Position numbers and translations under genes: made by a program | Assembly: GCA_037976565.1 (NCBI GenBank) | Contig: CP137685.1 | Coordinates: 22,979,796-23,043,795 of the forward strand | Length of the DNA: 64,000 nucleotides | Source of the DNA: Mesocentrotus franciscanus | Lineage: Eukaryota > Echinodermata > Echinoidea > Camarodonta > Strongylocentrotidae | Direction: 5' to 3' | Part shown: in pieces, positions 23,690 to 34,549 of the stretch | How the letters are laid out: every line of letters starts with the position of its first letter | How positions within the stretch are numbered: the stretch's first letter is position 1 | The notes under the pieces: generated by a model | What the model saw: the letters and a program-made list of their open reading frames with translations, nothing else | The model's database searches: none | What the model was told of the DNA's origin: nothing

Positions 23690-25880
23690 ACGGGATCACG
23701 TTCCGACGTAATCCTAAATAAAAATTGTTAATAAACAAATAACATAGAACCAAAGTTTACCCTATTTGGAATAATCATTCAAAGATATACAATCATGCAA
23801 GATAAAGGAATGAACAAGAAGATGTGATGAAGCAAAATGTCACAAACAAACAGATGATTGTGAGAAATTATTGTTTCTCTCTCTCTCTCTCTCGCACGCT
23901 TTATCAGTGCCATTTTCCATCTTCATCTCTGGCACTGTTTTCCGTTCCGCTATTTGCTTTTATTCCGAAAGTATTCCATTCGATCTCGAGATAAATTATT
24001 ATACAATAACCTCGATATGAAGAAGAAAACATAGAACGAGCGCCTGATGATATCGAAATAAGAAGAATATTACTGTACAATAATTATAAAAAGTAAAACC
24101 TTTGAACGTAAATCATGATAAATGGAAACTAAAGAGGAATCCAGAGCGGGTGGGGTTGATCGGAGAGACAAATAGCATAATAATAAATGGCAATACGCAC
24201 AACTTTCTCTCTCTCTCTCTCTCTCTGTTTTCTCAATGTCGTTTTCAATCTTCATCTCTCATAGTGATTTCTGTTCCGCAAATTTTAATGAGATCTCGTT
24301 TCCACGTACTCCTAAATAAAAATAGCTGATTATAATTATAACGTAGTACCGAATTTGACCCTATCTGAAATGTTAATTCAAATATATAACAATCAAGGAA
24401 AGATAAAGGAATAATACAAATGTGATTTAGTAAAATGTCACTGACGAAAAGATGACATAAGAAATGATTGTTCCTCTCTCTGATTGTCTCTTTCTTTGTC
24501 TCTCTGTCTCTTTCCCGCTTTCTTTTTCTCTCTCTCTCTCTCTCTTTTTCTCTCCCTGTATTTCTCTCTCTTTCTATCTCTCTCTCCTGCTCGCTTTCTC
24601 AGCGCCATTTTACATCTTCATCTCTGGTACCGCTATTTGCTTTTATTCCGAAAGTATTCCTTTCGATCTTGAAACAAATTATTATACCATAACCTCGATG
24701 TGGAGAAGAAAAACACGGAACGAGCGCATGATTATAATCGAAATAACAAGAATATTACTATACAATAATTATAAAAAGTAAAACTTTCGAATGTAAATCA
24801 TGATAAAACAATGGAAACTAGAGAGGAATCCAGAGCGGGTGGGGTTGATCGGAGAGACAAATAGCATATATAGCGGTAATAATAAATAACAATACGCCCA
24901 ACTTTCTCTCTCTTTCGTTTTCTCAATGTCGTTTTCCATCTTCATCTCTCATAGTGTTTTCTGTTCCGCGATTTTTAATGAGATCGCGTTTCGACGTACT
25001 CCTAAATAAAAATAGCTGTTCATATTATAACCTAAAACCAAATTTGACCCTATCTGAAATATTTATCAAATATATAACAGTCATGGAAAGATAAAGGAAT
25101 AATTAAAATATGATTTAGTAAAATGTCACAGACGAACAGATGACATGAGTAATGATTGTTTGTCTCTCTGTATGTCTCTTGCTCTCTTCCGCTTTCTTAC
25201 TCGCTTTCTCAGCGATATTTTCCATCTCCATCTTTGGTACTGTTTTCCGTTCCGCTATTTGCTTTTATTCTGAAAGTATTTATTTCGATCTTGAGATAAA
25301 TTATTATACCATAACCTCGATATGGAGAAGGAAAACACAGAACGAGCGCCTGATGATTTCAAAATGAGAAGAATATTACTGTACAGTAATTAAAAACAGT
25401 AAAACTTTTGAATGTAAATCTCTGTTGCATCAAAATGATATGAAGGAAAAAAAGTTTATTATGCTATATTGACGGTACTTATTTACGTCGGACAGATATA
25501 AACAAACAAAAAAGAAAGTAACTTAAGAAAAAACATCAGAGCTGGGGGGATCGGAGAGACAATTATCATAATAATAAATACAGTACATACTACGTCCCAC
25601 TTTCTATCTCTCCCGCCCCTCTCTCTCTCTCCCTCTCCCACTCTCTGTCTGTCTGTATGTCTGTCTTTCTATCTCTGTCTTTCTGTCAATGTCGTTTTAG
25701 CCATTTGCTTGTATGCCGGCATCATCCCTTCCTTGAGATAAATTATTATAACATATCCCTAATGATGTACACATTATACCTTGTATTTATTATAGGGGAC
25801 GAAAATAGAGAACGAGCGGCTGATAATGTCGAAATGAGAAGAATGTTACTGTACACAAATTATAGAAAGTAAAAGTATTG
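23690..25880 (+). repeat. ~600-700-bp degenerate tandem repeat, three units
   Basis: Landmarks recur in order: CGTANTCCTAAATAAAAAT at about 23706, 24305 and 24995; AATTATTATACNATAACCTCGAT at about 23994, 24677 and 25301; and GAACGAGCGCNTGATGAT. Each unit also carries a CT microsatellite and TCAATGTCGTTTT. Frames that are Ser/Leu-rich here come from the CT runs. No known element ends are visible. Confidence 0.75.
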
Positions 25881-26788
25881 ATTTGGTATGTAAATCTCTG
25901 TTGCATCAAAATAAAATGATACGTTCATTATATGTTATTGACAGAAATAATATACATCGGACATTATATACTTTAGCACAAAAGGGTTATCTAAAAGACG
26001 GTGGACAACATTATAAGTGAAAGAATAAAACTTTCTCTTTTATTTATAAAAGAAATAGCATAACCACCCTACAAAAACAGAAGAAATATTGAAGAGGGAG
26101 ACAAGAAAAAATATAAAAGGACACAACAGCTAATCTAGATAAAACCAAAAATAGGGTTCTAGAGCGGAAGATGATAGGGGAACGTAATAGTTCGTAAGTA
26201 TTGGCAAATTTTGACAATTATAGTTTGTAAGTATTGACAAAGTATAAACAAATAAGAATGACAGAGAAATATTTGAACGTATTTTAGACCTATATAGAAT
26301 ATACGAAAAGAGTTATGTCTTAGGCCCACCTGCAGTTACGTAAGAGTTACGTAAGAGGAACAATGAACGTGGCCGAGGGTCAAGTTCGTTGTCATGGTTA
26401 TAAACTCCAACAATAGAAGAGCGGAGGTAATGTATTTGGGTGCGTGCCGTCATAAGCTTCTACAGGGCGAGCGCGGATTACGCTGCTCCCAATGAAGTAC
26501 CAGCAGTATCAGTATTTGTGTATGGAAAGGTCTCAGCGAAAGTCAATATCTATGGGACAGACACCACGGAGCTGTATACGCTGCTATACGAATTTCTTGT
26601 GAGAGAAAACTTGACATGTTTATGAAAAAGTACAAATATAGTGAATAATATGAAAGTACACAAAACGGGAGCAATGGATAATGATAGTATATACTTTGGA
26701 AATACACTCAAATCAACTATTTTAGTGAATTAGTGGCAGGGAAGGCAATTTTAGGCTTGTAAAGACGTCATTTACCTGCCTATTATGA

Positions 26789-26853
26789 GAACCTGGTATA
26801 CCAGGTTCCCGTCTGTGAGTGCGCTCCACGGGAACCTGGTATAGCAGGTTCCC
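26789..26853. repeat. Pair of palindromes around GAACCTGGTATACCAGGTTC
   Basis: 26789-26808 is a perfect 20-bp palindrome. 26830-26853 (GGGAACCTGGTATA-G-CAGGTTCCC) is a second copy with one central mismatch, 20 bp further on. Just to the right, GGAAGGAACGGGTTAAA (about 26854-26870) is the inverse of TTTAACCCGTTCCTTCC at about 21395-21411. Confidence 0.8.
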
Positions 26854-26879
26854 GGAAGGAACGGGTTAAATTGTTTTTT

Positions 26880-28105
26880 CCGCAGTGTAAACTGGCCTAA
26901 TGTTGTACTACATCACTGATATTTATGGATGGGATTTGATACCCAAGGAAATGTAAAGATTCATACAGATTTAATCAAACCCCATGTCCAGCTTGATATT
27001 TTTTCCAGAATGATTCTTCAAATATGATTGGAATTTTGCTGTCCATACAATGTGTGAGTGGTGGGAAACATGCAATGATAGAAGAATATTTCGCACTGTC
27101 TTTCCAGGTTACATTAGATTTCAAATCGAGCAGGTACACCTTGAGGGCAGTCTAAATTCCTTGATTCAAATCAGATGTGATACAAATATAGGATAGGGCC
27201 CGAGACACATTTACTCAAAGAAATGTTGAACCATTCTGAAACTATCATGTCATTTTCATTTTTACTATACGAAAGAGAAACTATTGCAAATGGTGCAGTT
27301 TTTTCTTTGTTGAAGTGGAAAAAAACGATTTTGGAGACACACCTATATGCATACATGTAGTATTCAAAGGTCACTGTCTGGAAAGGGTTAGCAGTCTCCT
27401 ATAAAATTGATTGGGGAATAAGAAATAAAGGTGACAATATCTTTTATTGTCACGCAGCCCAATTAAAAGTTAAATAAATTGCATTGAATCTCATCTACAC
27501 CCCACCGCAGCAATGGAGTCATTTGTTTTGATATGGCAAATATGACCTCTCCGTGATCACTAGACCGATGTATAGCTATTATTCATTGTAGGATGATGTT
27601 ATACAAACGTATGTGCATAGCTGGCTCATATTTGTATGCAGTACCTTATATTGAAAGGAAAATTTTTAGTACAGGTCTTAGACTCCTCTTTCTTCAGACA
27701 CCATACAAACATCAACTTCAAGTGATGTCATTTCTTTCTGTCATTTTCACTCAAATAGGGCCATCGAGACCACCGGTACATGTATCCCAATTTTGTTATG
27801 TTGCCTCCCTCCACAAACCTAATTATCCTACTTTCTTTTCACTTTTTGTAGTCATCATCATCGTCTCAATTTACTTTCCAATATTGTTTCATTTTGTTTC
27901 CTTACACAAGGAAAATCATTTCACTGTACATTCACACTTTCTTTTCAATATGATATGTCCAAGTTGACAGTCCAACAACCCCCATCTTCAGATGGTCTAA
28001 ACTGGACATAAGGGCAAGTTTTACTGATAAAAAACAAGACATCCAACACATGATCCTACATGAATAATGAGTTTTTATCTTTCAAGAGAGCTGTTTATTT
28101 TGAAA
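26880..28105. other. AT-rich intron 6 sequence
   Basis: About 1.2 kb with a 124-codon open frame (27593-27967, plus strand) that has no recognisable family, no compositional support and lies within the intron of the VFT gene. I see no supported gene or repeat. Confidence 0.55.
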
Positions 28106-28109
28106 ACAA

Positions 28110-28345
28110 TTGAATCTTCTTCTTCTTTTTCTCCTCCTCCTCCTTCTTCTTGTTCTTGTTTTTGTTCTTCTTCTTCTTCTTCTTCTTCTTCTTCTTCTTC
28201 TTCTTCATCATCTACTTGTTGTTCTTCTTCTTTTTCCTTTTCTTGATCTTCTTCTACTTCTTCTTCTTCTTCTTCATCATAATTTTACTATCTTTCTTCC
28301 TTCTGCATCAATCTCTTTCTTTTTTATCTTTCTTTTTCTTTCCTT
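28110..28345 (+). repeat. (TTC)n microsatellite
   Basis: About 235 bp of CTT/TTC repeats with interruptions, in intron 6 of the VFT gene. Poly-Leu and poly-Phe frames are artefacts. The following 28346-29195 is AT-rich intron with nothing recognisable. Confidence 0.95.
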
Positions 28346-29195
28346 TCTTTTTGTATAAAAAAACGTCTTCAAAATGGAGTAAATGACTATCATTATCAGG
28401 TAAATACTGCCTTTAAATTTAAAAAAATCTCATATCCAAATATTTGAACCTTCAAAGTCGTTATGCCCAATTGAACATGCTGAGTAACTACAAATCAGAG
28501 TTATGAAATATTGTACATGTCTCATACCTGTTCAAATCTGTATACGGTAGCTGATAGGATTTCAATTATGAAAAGTCATCTTAAAACACACCTACTGATG
28601 TTTGCTGAAACATTCTACTAGCAAATGTTAACGATTAACCGTCCCCATGAATTACTGGTATGTTAGTAATATCAACTCAAACCTCTTACAATTTTGAAGT
28701 AAATTACCCTTATTCTAATTTTCCTATTAATCAGAGGCCACAACAACAATATATAATTGAGTACCTGCACTCATGAATTAAAAAAATTAAAATAAAAAAT
28801 AAAAAAATGAAATACTGTATTATTCAAATCTGTGCTTTATTACTTTCTCTTTCTTCCTAATCTACACCCATTTGTAATCTGTTACAGACATTTTATAGTA
28901 CATGTCAAAAATAAAATCATATTTAAACTTAAACATCTTTTTTATAATACCATGCATCTCTTAAACTACTTTGAATCCAAGCATCCCATACACGAATTTT
29001 GAACTTTAAAAAAATCATGAGTAGTTCTACAAATATTATGTACTTTGACGTTGTAAGAATTTTTTTTCTTCATATTATCATTATTACGATCAGTACATGT
29101 AATAAAGTAGGGTCGTCTATTCAATTAATTTCTCTTTAAAAATATCAAAATCTACAGTATTTGTAAATGTGTAGCGTACTAAGTTTGATACTTAC

Positions 29196-29535
29196 ATTTT
29201 GAAGTGAGTACCCAGCACCAGATGTTTTCATGTTATAGATATTCAGCATGGTATTAGAAGTACTTCCATCCTGTCTGAAAGCCTGTTGACCATCCAAGCT
29301 GACTAATCTAACAGTATCAAGCCATTCCTGCGGTGTCGCAGCTAAGAGCTGTCCGCAGACACCCATCATGCCGGGGCATTTCATCTCCTGTAAACGACGC
29401 ACTGCTGACATTGCTATCTCGACGGCATCTTTGATGCCTTGATAGTATGGACTCCTGACGTAGTCGTTGACAAACTGCTGGGCTTGTACACTCCCGCACT
29501 GTGGCCTTCCACCACTTGGTGAACCTATGTTACAT
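29196..29535 (-). CDS. Tandem-VFT protein, exon E6
   Basis: A 340-nt exon, acceptor TCCAG|A (phase 2), donor CAAAAT|GTAAGT (phase 0). It encodes GCNIGSPSGGRPQCG, FVNDYVRSPYYQGIKDAVEI, AMSAVRRLQEMKCPGMMGVC, LLAATPQEWLDTVRLVSLDG and FRQDGSTSNTMLNIYNMK. This is the mGluR stretch from the 'C......C' after the RNPWF region through 'V.AMAHALH.M...CPG..GLC' to 'F...GD....Y.IYN'. Cysteine spacing agrees with the family. Confidence 0.9.
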
Positions 29536-29639
29536 CTGGACAGAAAAACAAAACAAGACAGAATGAACCACCAAATTATCCAGGTATTAATTATTGAAAT
29601 ACTAGTTAGTCCTACAAAGAAGTAAAGAAATTAATGAAT

Positions 29640-29850
29640 AAATGCATGAATAAATAAATAAATAAATAAATAAATGACTGAATGAATGAATTAATAAATA
29701 AATAGATAAGTTAATTAATCAATACTTACAAAAATACATACACCATTCATTACATACATAAAAACGTGAATAAATGATTAAATGAATAAATAAATAAATA
29801 AATGAATAATAAAAAAAAACTAATAAATAAATAAATACAGGGCTAAAAAA
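29640..29850 (+). repeat. (AAAT)n-rich microsatellite
   Basis: Imperfect AATAAATA/GAATGAAT repeats in the intron between E5 and E6. Confidence 0.85.
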
Positions 29851-30174
29851 TGAATTATATACTACATACTAACTCAGATTCTGTGTGAGGAAAAAACTAT
29901 AGTTTGTTGACTATTCATTTCATTTTATATTAGGTCTATAAATTTGTATACAATTCCATACATTGAGGATATAATTCAGTTCTATGGGCCCATGGATTGT
30001 GAGTACTGACCCTTGTCTTTACAAACTCAAAATCCATGTATTTCATACAAACTTTTTACAATTATTTAGCTCTGAAGGTCATCCAATGAAATTGGTTTGA
30101 CCTAAATCTACAAAAAAAATTACTGGACCTCTTTTGAAAAAGACATGTTGCTATTTTCTGTTTGATTATCAGGG

Positions 30175-30600
30175 TTATTGAGACACTAGTGATCACTGTG
30201 GTAAGAGGGATACATTCACATGTCTTTCAAAGGACAGGTTGCGGGTTCAAATCATTGATTATCCACGATTCTTGTGAACTGAATGGGTCTACGGAAGGAC
30301 TAGTGGGCACCGTGGTAAGAGGGATACATTCACATGTCTTTCAATCGGCAGGTTGCGGGTTCAAAAGCTTGCTTATCTACAGTTCTTGTGAACTGAATGG
30401 GTCTATGGAAGGACTAATGGGCACTGTGGTAAGAGGGATACATTCACATATCTTTAAACGACAGGTTGAGAGTTCAAATCCTTGCTTAACTACAGTTCTT
30501 GTGTCTCGATCTCAACCCACATGTAGGTTAACTGAATGGGTCTGTAGAAGGAATAAATTCTCTGCATTTCAATGTAAAATTTCAAATTACTAGCAGGCCA
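30175..30600 (+). repeat. Three tandem ~120-bp units with tRNA-like boxes
   Basis: GTGGTAAGAGGGATACATTC recurs at about 30199, 30319 and 30427, each followed by GGTTGCGGGTTCAAA (B-box-like) and CTTGTGAACTGAATGGGTCT. The spacing of an A-box-like and a B-box-like stretch suggests a tRNA-derived SINE head that was tandemly amplified. The 143-codon frame over it is repeat-driven. Confidence 0.6.
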
Positions 30601-30804
30601 CCAGGAGCTTCACTGCACGATTACATAGGTACTAAATACTATTACATAGAGTATAGTATTGGGAGAAATAGTATACAAATATACACTGTCTTGAGAGGTT
30701 CTGGTTAAAACTATGTGCAAGAGGTGACTCCAATAGTACTATTTGAGTCACCGAGGCCCATAGTTTTAACTAGTACCTCGAAAAGAAGGCATGGTATATT
30801 TGTT

Positions 30805-31101
30805 TTATATCCTGCATCAAAAATTTATTTTAAAAAATTACACAATTTTTTGAAAATTTTATTGAAATTAAAAAAATTACGATTGTTATTAAAAAAGAAT
30901 TACAAATAAAAACAAATTATTAAATGAAGATTTAAAGATAAAAAATCAAATTAAAAAAAGAAAGAAAAAAATGTCAACTCCCAAATAGTACTCCCAAATA
31001 TTACTTTTTCAGAACAACCTTAAAATAGTTAAAATATTTCTGGTCACGTGACGAGCTCTCAACCAATCAAAAAACAATACATTTTTGATGCAGGATATAA
31101 T
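30805..31101. mobile_element. ~300-bp MITE, TIR TTATATCCTGCATCAAAAAT
   Basis: TTATATCCTGCATCAAAAATT at the left end is inverted at the right end (ATTTTTGATGCAGGATATAA). The interior is AT-rich and non-coding. Located in the intron between E5 and E6. Confidence 0.7.
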
Positions 31102-31174
31102 ACTTATTATAGCTACATCTTTTACTGAAAAGTGATTAAATGACACATTTCAAGTGATATCAAGATATTCTTAC

Positions 31175-31383
31175 CCTAATGATTCCTGGTAAAATTCAGC
31201 AAACCAAGGATCAGCTGTAGTATTGACTGTATCTGGAGTAAGACCCTTGAAGTAATTATCAAAGTCCGAGTTGAAGACTGACGTAGGAGTATAACTCTGC
31301 GGGAGAACACCTAGCAAGCCCCTGGTGACCATTGGCTGTTGGTCAAGGCTGGAGGGATCTAGTAGAGCCCTATGTCCAAGCAC
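31175..31383 (-). CDS. Tandem-VFT protein, exon E5
   Basis: A 209-nt exon, acceptor TTGCTAG|GTG (phase 0), donor TTAGG|GTAAGA (phase 2). It encodes VLGHRALLDPSSLDQQPMVT, RGLLGVLPQSYTPTSVFNSD, FDNYFKGLTPD and TADPWFAEFYQESLG. It matches the mGluR part after 'IGSDGW': 'A.GGI...P....F..Y...L.P..N..NPWF.EFW'. RNPW has become ADPW and the FxC motif is shifted into E6. Confidence 0.88.
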
Positions 31384-31552
31384 CTAGCAAAGCGTAACAC
31401 AAACATGAGAAGATGACTCGTTTGGACTTATCTGAGAGCTTCCCCATTTGAATAAATAAGATGTAAACTCTACTATTCGTCCGATACACCATCCTATTCC
31501 ATATTGTAACATTGTAAGATTAGAAAGCATACACAAATAAATTGTTGCGCCT

Positions 31553-31780
31553 GTCTCTCTCAGTTTCTCAGTCTCTTTCTATCTTTCCCTCCCTCTCTCC
31601 CTGGCCATCTCTATCTCTTTCTTTCCTCCTCCTTCCTATCTCTCTCTTTCTCCCTCTTCCACTGTATCCCCCTATACGTTGTATCTCTTCCCCTCTATCC
31701 CTTTTCTCTCTCTCTCTCTCTTTCTCTCTTTCTCTCTTTCTTTCTCTATCTCTCTTGCTCCCTTTTCTCAAACTTTTTGT
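31553..31780 (+). repeat. (CT)n-rich microsatellite
   Basis: About 230 bp of CTCT/TTTC tracts in the intron between E4 and E5, about 55 bp from the E4 donor. Confidence 0.9.
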
Positions 31781-31834
31781 CTCTCTCCATATATATGAAC
31801 TTGGTGGCGTCTTTTTTCTATGAATGTAACTCAC

Positions 31835-32131
31835 CCACTGAAGATTTGCATTTGATGTATCAGCGGCGGCATAGAGTCCCTGTGCAAGATCGGACGACGT
31901 GAACAGCACCGCAACCTTAACATTAGGTTTAGCACTGATGTCGGTCAAGACTTGATTGAATACACTTGCTTCAGTGGTTCCCTCAGGTATCATACTCTGG
32001 ACAGACACGCAGATACCGTTAGATTCCGCGATGTCTTGAAATGTCTGACCAGCTGACCTCTCTCCAGAGTTATCTGTAGTCACCATGGCAACGTAAGTCC
32101 AACTCATTCGCTTCAGGATAGCAACCAATGC
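31835..32131 (-). CDS. Tandem-VFT protein, exon E4
   Basis: A 297-nt exon with both ends in phase 0 (ACCTAG|GCA, CAGTGG|GTGAGT). It encodes ALVAILKRMSWTYVAMVTTD, NSGERSAGQTFQDIAESNGI, CVSVQSMIPEGTTEASVFNQ and KVAVLFTSSDLAQGLYAAAD, ending NANLQW. The matches are clear: mGluR 'I.KRYNWTYVS.V.TEGNYGE.G...F...A...GICIA' and the lobe II 'VVV.F' strand. The Tyr of 'NYGE' that packs on the ligand is replaced (NSGE). Confidence 0.93.
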
Positions 32132-32704
32132 CTAGGTAAATCACAAATGGAATACACAACCCATGAGGTAAGTAAATATATCAACAAGTACATACACATG
32201 GACACATTAAGTCCAATTTGCTGAAATCTAACTCAGAAACACAGAATGCAGCATTTTTATTTTTGTAAATATTTACAGATCCCTGAACATTTATATAAAG
32301 AGGTTGCATAATTGATAATTTGTATTTGACTACAACTTTACATAATTTTCTTATTCTTTATCAGATAATTCTCAAACTTTTATCTACCCACAATTGTCTA
32401 TTTCTACACCTATTTCAGCTTGATGCCAATGTGGACTGGTATCAGCCACACTAGCACCAGGCCCTGTTTCATAAAACTTCTTATAAAAACTTCTTATCAA
32501 TAACAAATGCCAAAGTTCTATAACAACTTTGCTCTCAGCCAATCAAATCCACGGATTTCAGTAGCTTATAACAGTATTTACTCATATTATAACATAGCAT
32601 TTATGCTGTCTGACTCTCAACAGATGACATCATTAATTTAGTTTTCTGGGGAATACTTGTCTAGATATCATTTAAGAACAGAACCTTGAAAAGTCAAGTC
32701 TTAC
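32132..32704. other. Intron between E3 and E4
   Basis: AT-rich; CCCTGTTTCATAAAACTTCTTATAA at about 32462 looks like one end of a MITE but I cannot find its partner. Nothing else recognised. Confidence 0.5.
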
Positions 32705-32871
32705 TCTTGCGATGTCATCATCGGACGGAATGTTACGTGAGAAGAATGAATACTCGTTGCCTGATGTCAGCATAGCTTGAGTAGCGGCGTAACTGATGGC
32801 AGGTACCCTAGCATCGGTCAGAAGGGAGTCGACGGCTGGACCCTCATCATTAATGAGATGACCAATCACAA
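32705..32871 (-). CDS. Tandem-VFT protein, exon E3
   Basis: A 167-nt exon, acceptor TTCTCAG|TT (phase 1), donor GCAAGA|GTAAGA (phase 0). Joined to E2 it reads AFKPIVIGHLINDEGPAVDS, then LLTDARVPAISYAATQAMLT and FFSRNIPSDDDIAR. It is VFT1 lobe I: mGluR 'KPIVGVIGPGSSSVAIQV' and 'IPQIAYSATS..LSD', then 'F.R.VPSD..QA'. SAT is replaced by AAT, and the SSS loop by INDEG. Confidence 0.92.
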
Positions 32872-33189
32872 CTGAGAAGAAAAAAAACACGGAAGAATTC
32901 AACAGGAAATAAGGAAAATAAGTATTCAATGCACATGCTTCATGTATATCCTAACTTGGTGAATAAAAGATGAGTTCTATAATGGAAGAAAAAAAGCAAT
33001 GTGTACATGCAACAATGATCTACTTTAAAAAAAAAGCACAAGTCAGTTAAACTTTAGACAAAGTATGACCAAGTAAAGTCATGCATAATTAATGAGGACT
33101 ATCTATTTCATTTTGTTTTCATCTCCCTAGATTGTTTGATTCTATCGTAAGTAATCACACTACATGGTACAACATCTAATCAAATGAGG

Positions 33190-33475
33190 TTATAGCATCG
33201 TTGTGTAGTAGTTTGTGAGGTGGCGGTTTATATGTTACTCGGTTTAAATGCAGCATTATCAAATTGTTGTGTATTAGTTTGTGAGGTGGCGGTTTATATC
33301 TTACTCGGTTTAAATGCAGCATTATCAAATTGTTGTGTATTAGTTTGTGAGGTGGCGGTTTATATCTTACTCGGTTTAAATGCAGCACTATCATATTGTC
33401 GTGTATTAGTTTGTGAGGTGGTTTTTTGCCTTACTTGGTTTAAATGCAGCATTATCACATTGTTGTGTATTAGTT
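33190..33475 (+). repeat. 66-bp tandem repeat that duplicates the end of exon E2 with its splice donor
   Basis: About 4.3 units; landmark TTTGTGAGGTGGCGGTTTAT followed by ACTCGGTTTAAATGCAGCAT. In VFT gene sense each unit carries CATTTAAACCRAGTAAG, so the GTAAG donor occurs near 33434, 33370, 33304 and 33238. The first is the one whose phase and protein sequence fit E3. The open plus-strand frame with a 22-residue repeat is a consequence of the 66-bp period. Confidence 0.9.
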
Positions 33476-33563
33476 TGTCTTGTCGGTGTTCTGTCACCCA
33501 GGTATTCCATCGTTCTCTCCACAGCAACCTGTCTTGAATTACAAGTGTCCCATGCCTCCAAAC
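33435..33563 (-). CDS. Tandem-VFT protein, exon E2
   Basis: A 129-nt exon, acceptor TTGACAG|GT (phase 1), donor AACCAA|GTAAGG (phase 1). It encodes GLEAWDTCNSRQVAVERTME, YLGDRTPTRQTNTQQCDN and AAFKP. LEAWDTC matches mGluR 'LG..I.DTCSRD..ALEQ.LEFV', with the DTC cysteine that pairs with the N-terminal lobe I cysteine. The 3' end of this exon lies inside the 66-bp tandem repeat. Confidence 0.9.
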
Positions 33564-34281
33564 CTGTCAAAATAAACATTAAATTTGAATTAAATTGAAA
33601 TGCCCTTTAGAGAACATTCCATGATTGCAGTCATACAACTGAATTGAAATGGATATCAATCATACATATGTTTAAAAGAATTGCATACAAATCAACAAAG
33701 GGATTAAACTATTAGTATTACAAAAAAAATCATCAAAGCTGCTCGTACACATCACTCAAAATTACAAAGAGAGGAAGAAAAGGGCAGAGAAAATTGAAGA
33801 GAGAAAAGAGAGGGGTTGAGAGCAAACACATGCAGGCAAGAGAGACCAAGACCTCCCCACACACAAATATATATGACATACTATATAAATCCACATAGAT
33901 CTAGTAATACAAAATACAAAATTAAAATGTGGCCCTGAAATGTTCTGCCCCCACCCCCCCCTCCCTGCAGCAACTTGCATGAGAGCAAACAGGGCACCTA
34001 AAAGGAGGTGACGAATTGTTTTTTTATTGGGGGAGGAGACTTGTCAGATAATTTTGGACTTATTCCCTCCCCCTCAGGCAAGTGCCCCATCCTTCCCCAC
34101 CCCTTCCCACAAACCCAATCTGGCTTACTTGTTAGGTCTACCTTAACTGTTGAACACAAGAAGAACTTTAGACAGATGCATGCACGTGCCCCCTGATAAA
34201 GATTAATTTGAGGGGATTGATTTTTGAGGGGTTAAATTTTTAAAAATTACAGACACAATATGCGTAACACGGGACTGTTAC

Positions 34282-34549
34282 CAATTTTGATTCCATTTGT
34301 AGCTGTTGCAGCATCGTTGTTGATTGTATAAATGGCAGCTTCAAGTAACTGAATGTTTTGATAGTCTGAAATGCCATTTCCACATGAAAATCCGTCTCCA
34401 CTTGCAGCGTAGAATGGAAAGAGAAATCCAAGAGTAATGTCCCCCGGAATAAGGCCTTTGCGATCAGTTTCACACTGCGGACGAGCAAACGGGAGCACGG
34501 CAACGAAGATCAAAAGAACCGCTCTTTCGATATTTCGCAAAGTGATCAT
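34282..34549 (-). CDS. Tandem-VFT protein, exon E1: signal peptide and start of VFT1
   Basis: I start at the Met giving MITLRNIERAVLLIFVAVLP, a short charged N-region followed by a hydrophobic core of about 12 residues and FARPQC, a good signal peptide. An in-frame Met 15 codons upstream (34594) gives a poorer leader. A TTTGCAG|GAATTC acceptor lies between the two (exon border 34582), suggesting an upstream non-coding exon. The mature part reads GDITLGFLFPFYAASGDGFS, CGNGISDYQNIQLLEAAIYT and INNDAATATNGIKIG, matching the mGluR 'GD..LGGLFPVH..CG.....Q..EAM.YAI..IN'. Donor ATTG|GTAACA, phase 1. Confidence 0.9.

Noticed and set aside
27593..27967. 124-codon frame on the plus strand
   Set aside because: No family, no flanking signals, hydrophobic composition expected of AT-rich DNA, inside an intron.
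33190..33475. CRISPR-like array
   Set aside because: The repeats are contiguous with no unique spacers, and the genome is animal.
33176..33537. Open frame with a perfect 22-residue repeat
   Set aside because: The 66-bp period keeps any stop-free frame open; the array is the end of exon E2 and its intron, on the other strand.
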